A DNA stretch of 30,607 bases from positions 1 to 30,607 of the forward strand of contig JAEZXX010000006.1 of the NCBI GenBank assembly GCA_023419535.1. Direction: 5' to 3'. The stretch comes from Pseudomonadota bacterium. Its GTDB lineage: Bacteria > Pseudomonadota > Alphaproteobacteria > Rhizobiales > Rhizobiaceae. The translations under genes were made by a program, and so were the position numbers. The notes under the pieces were generated by a model. It saw only the letters and a list, made by a program, of their open reading frames with translations, made no database searches and had not been told where the DNA came from. Positions 23,598-30,607 of the stretch are shown piece by piece. Each line of letters starts with the position of its first letter. The stretch's first letter is position 1.

Positions 23598-24385
23598 TGC
23601 TGCCGATCCGCTTCATCAATCTCGACCGGGCGGGCGAGCGTCGGACGGTGCTGGAGGCGCGGGCGGACGCGCTCGGCCTGACGATCGAGCGCGTGCGGGC
23701 GGTGGAGGCGGGAGACGTTCCGGCAGACGAGATGGAGCGGCTGTCGCGGAGCTGGGAGCGCGACCTTTCGGGCGCGGAGGTCGCCTGCTTCCTGTCGCAT
23801 CGCTTGCAGTGGGAGCGGGTCGCCCGGGAGGGGCGCGCGGCGCTGATCCTGGAGGACGACGCGGTCCTTTCGCGGCGGCTTCCGCAGATTCTGCCGGCGA
23901 TCGAGGCGCTGGACGGGGTCGATCTTTTGAACCTCGAGGATTTCGGCCGCCGGCGCTTCCTGGCGAAGGGGAAGGGGGAGGACCTGGCCGGAGGCGTGCG
24001 CCGCGTGCGGTGCCTGCGCGACAAGGCCGGGGCGGCGGGCTACGTCCTCTGGCCGAGCGGCGCGGAACGGCTGCTCCGGATCGTGGAGGGGCGTGCCGCC
24101 CCGGCGGACGCCGCCCTCCATGGAGCGGCGCTCGTCGCCTTCGTCGCCGAGCCTTCGCTGGTCCTTCAGGCCTTCGTCTTGGACGCGCTCGGGGGAACGA
24201 GCGGTCCGGCGACGTCGAGCTTCGTCCAGCCGGCCGCGGGCGAGCCGCGCAAACCGCGTGCTCGGACGCCATCGCAAGCCCTCAGGCGCCTGGCGACGCA
24301 GCTCGCGCTGATGCCCTTTCATGCCCGGCGCCTGGCGGACGTCGTCTATCGCCGGGTCGGGACCGTCGTTTCGGACTTCCGATAG
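23597..24385 (+). CDS. Glycosyltransferase family 25 protein (LPS-type)
   Basis: A 262-residue cytoplasmic or membrane-associated glycosyltransferase of family 25, usually adding galactose or a related sugar to LPS core. Seen: the opening PIRFINLDRAGERR, RVRAVEAGDVP, LSGAEVACFLSHRLQWERV and the metal-binding motif ALILEDDAVL around residue 90-100, then DKAGAAGYVLWPSGAERLL near 146-164. The last 50 residues are basic and divergent. The ATG is contained in TGATG with the trkH stop, and a perfect GGAGGGA ribosome site lies inside the end of trkH. It converges with lpcC, seven bases away, also an LPS glycosyltransferase, which supports a role in LPS core. Confidence 0.9.
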   Translation: MLPIRFINLDRAGERRTVLEARADALGLTIERVRAVEAGDVPADEMERLSRSWERDLSGAEVACFLSHRLQWERVAREGRAALILEDDAVLSRRLPQILPAIEALDGVDLLNLEDFGRRRFLAKGKGEDLAGGVRRVRCLRDKAGAAGYVLWPSGAERLLRIVEGRAAPADAALHGAALVAFVAEPSLVLQAFVLDALGGTSGPATSSFVQPAAGEPRKPRARTPSQALRRLATQLALMPFHARRLADVVYRRVGTVVSDFR

Positions 24386-24392
24386 GCGAGGC

Positions 24393-25454
24393 TCAGGCGC
24401 TCCAGAGACGGGCGTAGATCCGGTCGAGCGCCTCGGCCTCCCGCTCGATCGAGAAGCGCGTGCGCACATGGTCGAGCGCCGCCGCGCCCGCCGCCGCCCG
24501 CCGCGCCTCCTCGTCCATGAAGGGTCTGCAGGCTTCGGCGAGAGCCTCGGCGCTGCCGGCGGGGACGACCGTCCCGATCTCCGCCCTGTCGATCAGCTCG
24601 GGGAAGGCGCCGACATCGCTCGCGACCACCGGAACGCCGCTCGCCATCGCCTCCAGCGGCGTCAGGCCGAAACCCTCCCAGCGCTGCGGGGCGACGAAGA
24701 GGTCGAGCGCGCGGTACCAGTCGGGGATGTTGGTGTGCTCGCCGACGAACAGGATGCGCTCCGACAGTCCGGCCGCGTCGACCTTGGCGCGCAAGCCCGC
24801 TTCGAAGGACCCGTGCTCGGCCGTCGTGCGTCCCGCGACGAGCGCGGACCAGCCGGGGCGCCCCGGCAGGAGCGCGATCATCGCGTCGACGAAGAGGTCG
24901 GTGCCCTTCTGGCGCCGGACGCGGCCGAAGCAGCCGACGAAGCGCTGCGCCGGATCGAGCCCGAGGCTCGATTTCGCCGCTGCCGGATCCGCCGCGGGCC
25001 GGAAGCGCTGCGTGTCGATGCCGTGCAGGACGATGTCGTGCGGCACATGGAGATAGGCGCCGGTGCGCCCACTGGTGGCGACGACGGCGTCCATGCGGCG
25101 GATCAGCCATCGCGTGTAGCGGGTGTGGCGGCGCTGCGAGGCCGAGGTGAAAACGAGCTTCAGCGGCATGCGCAGAAGGTCCCGCATCACGATGCCGGGC
25201 AGCATCTCGACGTTTCGGCGGGCATGCCAGATGCGGAAGGGGCGCCCTTTGGGAGAGCGCCATAAGGCCGGAAGGTCACGCCAGGAGAGCTTGGGCAGAT
25301 CGTCCGGCAGGCCCGGTCCGAGCGTCGCGATGGGGAGCATTCGCGCCTGGACGGGCACGAGCTGGATGATCGTCGAGGTGACGCCCGACAGCCGCCGCTT
25401 GAAGTTCGGCGCGACGACGAGGACGTTTTCGGGGCTGGGGTCGAGGCGGCTCAC
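24393..25454 (-). CDS. lpcC: LPS core mannosyltransferase, LpcC/LpsB-type (GT4)
   Basis: A 353-residue GT-B glycosyltransferase. The sequence is close to R. leguminosarum LpcC and S. meliloti LpsB, which add a core mannose to Kdo of LPS: VLVVAPNFKRRLSGVTSTII, LPVQ-like VPVQARMLPIATLGPGLP, IWHARRNVEMLPGI, LFTSASQRRHT-like VFTSASQRRHTRY, LHGIDTQRFRP, GCFGRVRRQKGTDLFVDAMI, FVGEHTNIPDWYRALDLFV and the nucleotide-sugar motif PQRWEGFGLTPLEAMASG. The start is GTG 25454, three bases after the stop of the Uma2 gene, so translation is probably coupled; the ribosome site is weak. Loss of this enzyme in rhizobia gives truncated LPS and defective symbiosis (established). It is the last gene of a greA-led run. 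Confidence 0.93.
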   Translation of the reverse strand: MSRLDPSPENVLVVAPNFKRRLSGVTSTIIQLVPVQARMLPIATLGPGLPDDLPKLSWRDLPALWRSPKGRPFRIWHARRNVEMLPGIVMRDLLRMPLKLVFTSASQRRHTRYTRWLIRRMDAVVATSGRTGAYLHVPHDIVLHGIDTQRFRPAADPAAAKSSLGLDPAQRFVGCFGRVRRQKGTDLFVDAMIALLPGRPGWSALVAGRTTAEHGSFEAGLRAKVDAAGLSERILFVGEHTNIPDWYRALDLFVAPQRWEGFGLTPLEAMASGVPVVASDVGAFPELIDRAEIGTVVPAGSAEALAEACRPFMDEEARRAAAGAAALDHVRTRFSIEREAEALDRIYARLWSA

Positions 25455-25457
25455 CCG

Positions 25458-26045
25458 TCAGGACGACCCTGCCGACGAAGCGGCGAGGCCGGTGCCTTCG
25501 TAGATGTCGGCCAGCCGGAGCGAAACGCCGCCCTCGCCGGTGTCGAGCGTCGCGTCCCCGTCGAGGATCGCGGCTTCCGGGACGAGACGGCCGGCCGCGT
25601 CGCGGCGCCAGATCAGGACGCGCGCCTCCGACTGAGAGACGCAGACATACTGGCGGATCGAGGGGACTGCATCATAGTCGCGCAGCTTGCGCGTCTGGTC
25701 GTACCAGCCGGTGGAATCGGACAGGACCTCGAAGACGATCCGCGGCTCGGTCGCATCGCGAGCCGCGGGATCGAAGCGCCCGCAGTCCACCGTCACGTCC
25801 GGATAGCGCGAGTTTCCCGTCGCGGGGATCGGCAGGCGGAGGTCGGAGCCGGACGGGCGGCACGGCCCGCCGCGCAGGGCGGCCCTTAAGGCGGATACGA
25901 TGTTCGCGGCGATCAGCGCATGCGCCTGCGTCCCGCCAGCCATCATCACGGTCTGCCCATCGACGAGCTCGAACTTTTGCTCCTGCCGGTCCTCCCAGCT
26001 TAGGAACTCATCGAGCGAGAAGATGCGCCGGGAGGGTTCGCTCAT
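25458..26045 (-). CDS. Uma2-family (DUF820) putative endonuclease
   Basis: A 195-residue protein of the Uma2 family, PD-(D/E)xK nuclease fold, typically widespread, mobile and of unknown role. Seen: FSLDEFLSWEDRQEQKFELVDG, then a Met-Ala-Gly-Gly turn, SDLRLPI, YPDVTVDCG (Asp83), IVFEVLS (Glu106) and TRKLRDY (Lys120 region), SIRQYVCVSQSE and LRLADIYEG. The nuclease motif order is D...ExL...K, so the catalytic residues look present. Such proteins are usually found in cyanobacteria and scattered accessory islands. ATG 26045 begins 15 bases after brnA and the gene ends three bases before lpcC. Confidence 0.9.
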   Translation of the reverse strand: MSEPSRRIFSLDEFLSWEDRQEQKFELVDGQTVMMAGGTQAHALIAANIVSALRAALRGGPCRPSGSDLRLPIPATGNSRYPDVTVDCGRFDPAARDATEPRIVFEVLSDSTGWYDQTRKLRDYDAVPSIRQYVCVSQSEARVLIWRRDAAGRLVPEAAILDGDATLDTGEGGVSLRLADIYEGTGLAASSAGSS

Positions 26046-26060
26046 GCGATCGCTTTCCGC

Positions 26061-26294
26061 TCAGCGCGCGTGCTCGGTGACCCAGCGTCTGATCAGCGCA
26101 TGACGTGTCACACCCAGTTCCCGTGCCTGACGGTCGAGATCCTCCACGACCGACACCGGGAGTTCGAGTGCCACCCGCTTCGTGCCGAGGTTGGGGCGCT
26201 CCAGACTGTCCCAGTCGAAGTAGGCGCTCATGTCCTCGCCCGCGTCGAAGCGGCGTTCCAGCTCATCGGCCGTCATATCCGGCATTTTCGTCAC
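26061..26294 (-). CDS. brnA: BrnA-family antitoxin
   Basis: A 77-residue antitoxin. The acidic N-terminal half (MPDMTADELERRFDAGEDMSAYFDWDS) should neutralise BrnT, and the C-terminal half (RVALELPVSVVEDLDRQARELG..RHALIRRWVTEHA) is a ribbon-helix-helix DNA-binding domain for autoregulation. The GTG at 26294 overlaps the end of brnT by 32 bases; ATG at 26285 or 26276 are alternatives that reduce the overlap to 23 or 14 bases. The pair is toxin first, antitoxin second, the standard brnTA order. Confidence 0.87.
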   Translation of the reverse strand: MTKMPDMTADELERRFDAGEDMSAYFDWDSLERPNLGTKRVALELPVSVVEDLDRQARELGVTRHALIRRWVTEHAR

Positions 26295-26526
26295 GTCGCG
26301 CTCTCCTGACGGAAATGATCCGAACGATGTCGTCTCGCAGAGTGTAGATCACCGCCCGGTGAAGGTCACCGGTCATGGCGATCGCCATGCGCCTCGCCTC
26401 TCCACTGTCGCGGGCCCTCAGCGAGACGAGCCGCGAGTCGTCGAAGGCCTTCTGTGCCTCGACGAAGTCGACGCCGTGCTTGTCCGGATTTGATGCGCTC
26501 TTGGCCGGACCGAACTCGAAGAGCAT
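26263..26526 (-). CDS. brnT: BrnT-family toxin (RelE/BrnT ribonuclease)
   Basis: An 87-residue ribonuclease toxin of the BrnT family. Seen: the N-terminal FEFGPAKSASNPDKHGVDF that is the family's hallmark (Lys-His-Gly-x-D/S-F), AQKAFDDSRLV, and a C-terminal strand with YTLRDDIVRIISVRRARRDENAGYDGR, containing the conserved Arg pair. In Brucella BrnT cleaves RNA and stops growth; BrnA blocks it. The ATG is 20 bases after the greA stop, so it may be read from the greA transcript. Confidence 0.9.
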   Translation of the reverse strand: MLFEFGPAKSASNPDKHGVDFVEAQKAFDDSRLVSLRARDSGEARRMAIAMTGDLHRAVIYTLRDDIVRIISVRRARRDENAGYDGR

Positions 26527-26545
26527 CCAAGCGCCGGCGCGTGCC

Positions 26546-27019
26546 TCAGGCCCAGCGGACGGCGAGCACTTCGTAGGAGCGGGCGCCGCCGGGCGCGGCG
26601 ACCTCGACCGTGTCGCCCTCGCCCTTGCCGATGAGGGCGCGCGCGATCGGGGAGGTGACGGAGATGCGGCCCTGCTTCACGTCGGCTTCCTGCTCGCCGA
26701 CGATCTGGTAGGTCTTCTCCTCCTCGGTGTCCTCGTCGACCAGCTTCACCGTCGCGCCGAACTTGATCCGGTCGCCGGAAAGCTTGGCGACGTCGATCAC
26801 CTCGGCGCGGGCCGTCAGATCCTCGAGCTCGGAGATGCGGCCCTCGTTCAGGCTCTGCGCCTCCTTGGCGGAGTGGTACTCGGCGTTCTCGGACAGGTCG
26901 CCATGGGCGCGCGCCTCGGAGATCGCGGTGATGATCCGCGGACGCTCCTCCTGCTGACGGCGACGCAGTTCCTCCTTGAGCGCCTCGAACCCGCTCACGG
27001 TCATCGGGACCTTTTCCAT
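26546..27019 (-). CDS. greA: Transcription elongation factor GreA
   Basis: A 157-residue GreA: coiled-coil N-terminal finger (KVPMTVSGFEALKEEL, RPRIITAISEARAHGDLSENAEYHSAKEAQ with the acidic tip Asp and Glu) and a C-terminal FKBP-like domain (VDEDTEEEKTYQIVGEQEADV, ISVTSPIARALIGKGEGDTVEV, APGG). It inserts through the secondary channel of RNA polymerase and stimulates cleavage of backtracked RNA. The ATG at 27019 has AGGGG upstream. The 165-base gap from carB contains the hairpin CCCCG-GAA-CGGGG just before greA; it probably has its own promoter. carB-greA adjacency is normal in the group. brnT follows after 19 bases. Confidence 0.97.
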   Translation of the reverse strand: MEKVPMTVSGFEALKEELRRRQQEERPRIITAISEARAHGDLSENAEYHSAKEAQSLNEGRISELEDLTARAEVIDVAKLSGDRIKFGATVKLVDEDTEEEKTYQIVGEQEADVKQGRISVTSPIARALIGKGEGDTVEVAAPGGARSYEVLAVRWA

Positions 27020-27184
27020 GTCCACCCCTTCTGCGCGGCTCCGGCCCCGTTCCGGGGTCGAAGCCTCGTCCTCATGTCTTGATCGGCGACCCGCCGAATA
27101 CAGTTCGGACCGGCCCGCGGAAGCGAACCGGCCCATGTCACGATCGAACTTCGCGCAGGATCAAACACCCGCGCCAGCCTAAGT

Positions 27185-30607
<3,423 letters not shown>

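Overview
The window is high-G+C DNA (roughly two thirds or more G+C by eye). Its gene content fits an alphaproteobacterium of the Rhizobiales/Hyphomicrobiales: a trxB-lsrB/vtlR pair, a LpcC/LpsB-type LPS core mannosyltransferase in the carB-greA neighbourhood, an extensin-like peptidase-fold protein, and a UvrB with a long N-terminal extension. Genus cannot be read from this. No rRNA, tRNA, CRISPR array, insertion sequence or phage gene was seen. Both ends cut genes: uvrB on the left and carB on the right.

Left part (1-6985). uvrB (minus) carries one in-frame TGA where relatives have Cys, with the frame otherwise intact on both sides. Divergent from it is a tight plus-strand trio: a CstA-type carbon-starvation/peptide-pyruvate transporter, a 93-residue protein ending in Cys-Cys-stop, and an ArsA/Get3-type ATPase. 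The cstA stop and the small gene's start are one base apart, and the ATPase overlaps the small gene. This is the best candidate here for a poorly described protein system. A convergent processive family-2 glycosyltransferase has no in-frame stop after its conserved part and stays open antisense through the whole ATPase gene. A 319-base non-coding stretch follows.

Middle part (6985-15468). A membrane alpha/beta hydrolase is followed by four exported proteins (LysM, extensin-like, Arg-Asp repeat, PRC-barrel). These are interleaved with a YciA-type acyl-CoA thioesterase, a glutathione-transferase-like protein and a class I aspartate aminotransferase. Three hairpins lie at gene ends. The aminotransferase has a structured leader with a possible short upstream ORF.

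Right part (15633-30607). A DEAD-box RNA helicase with a DbpA-type RNA-binding domain lies downstream of trxB-lsrB. Between lsrB and the helicase, on the minus strand, is a compact stretch of consecutive hairpins with two CCUCC anti-Shine-Dalgarno-like motifs. It ends in a TTCG-loop terminator with seven U: a strong candidate small RNA. Then come an MsbA-like ABC exporter, TrkH overlapping a family-25 glycosyltransferase by one base, and a minus-strand run carB, greA, brnT, brnA, a Uma2-family gene and lpcC. Everything from greA on is so closely spaced that it is probably one transcript. The BrnT/BrnA toxin-antitoxin pair and the Uma2 gene look inserted between greA and lpcC.
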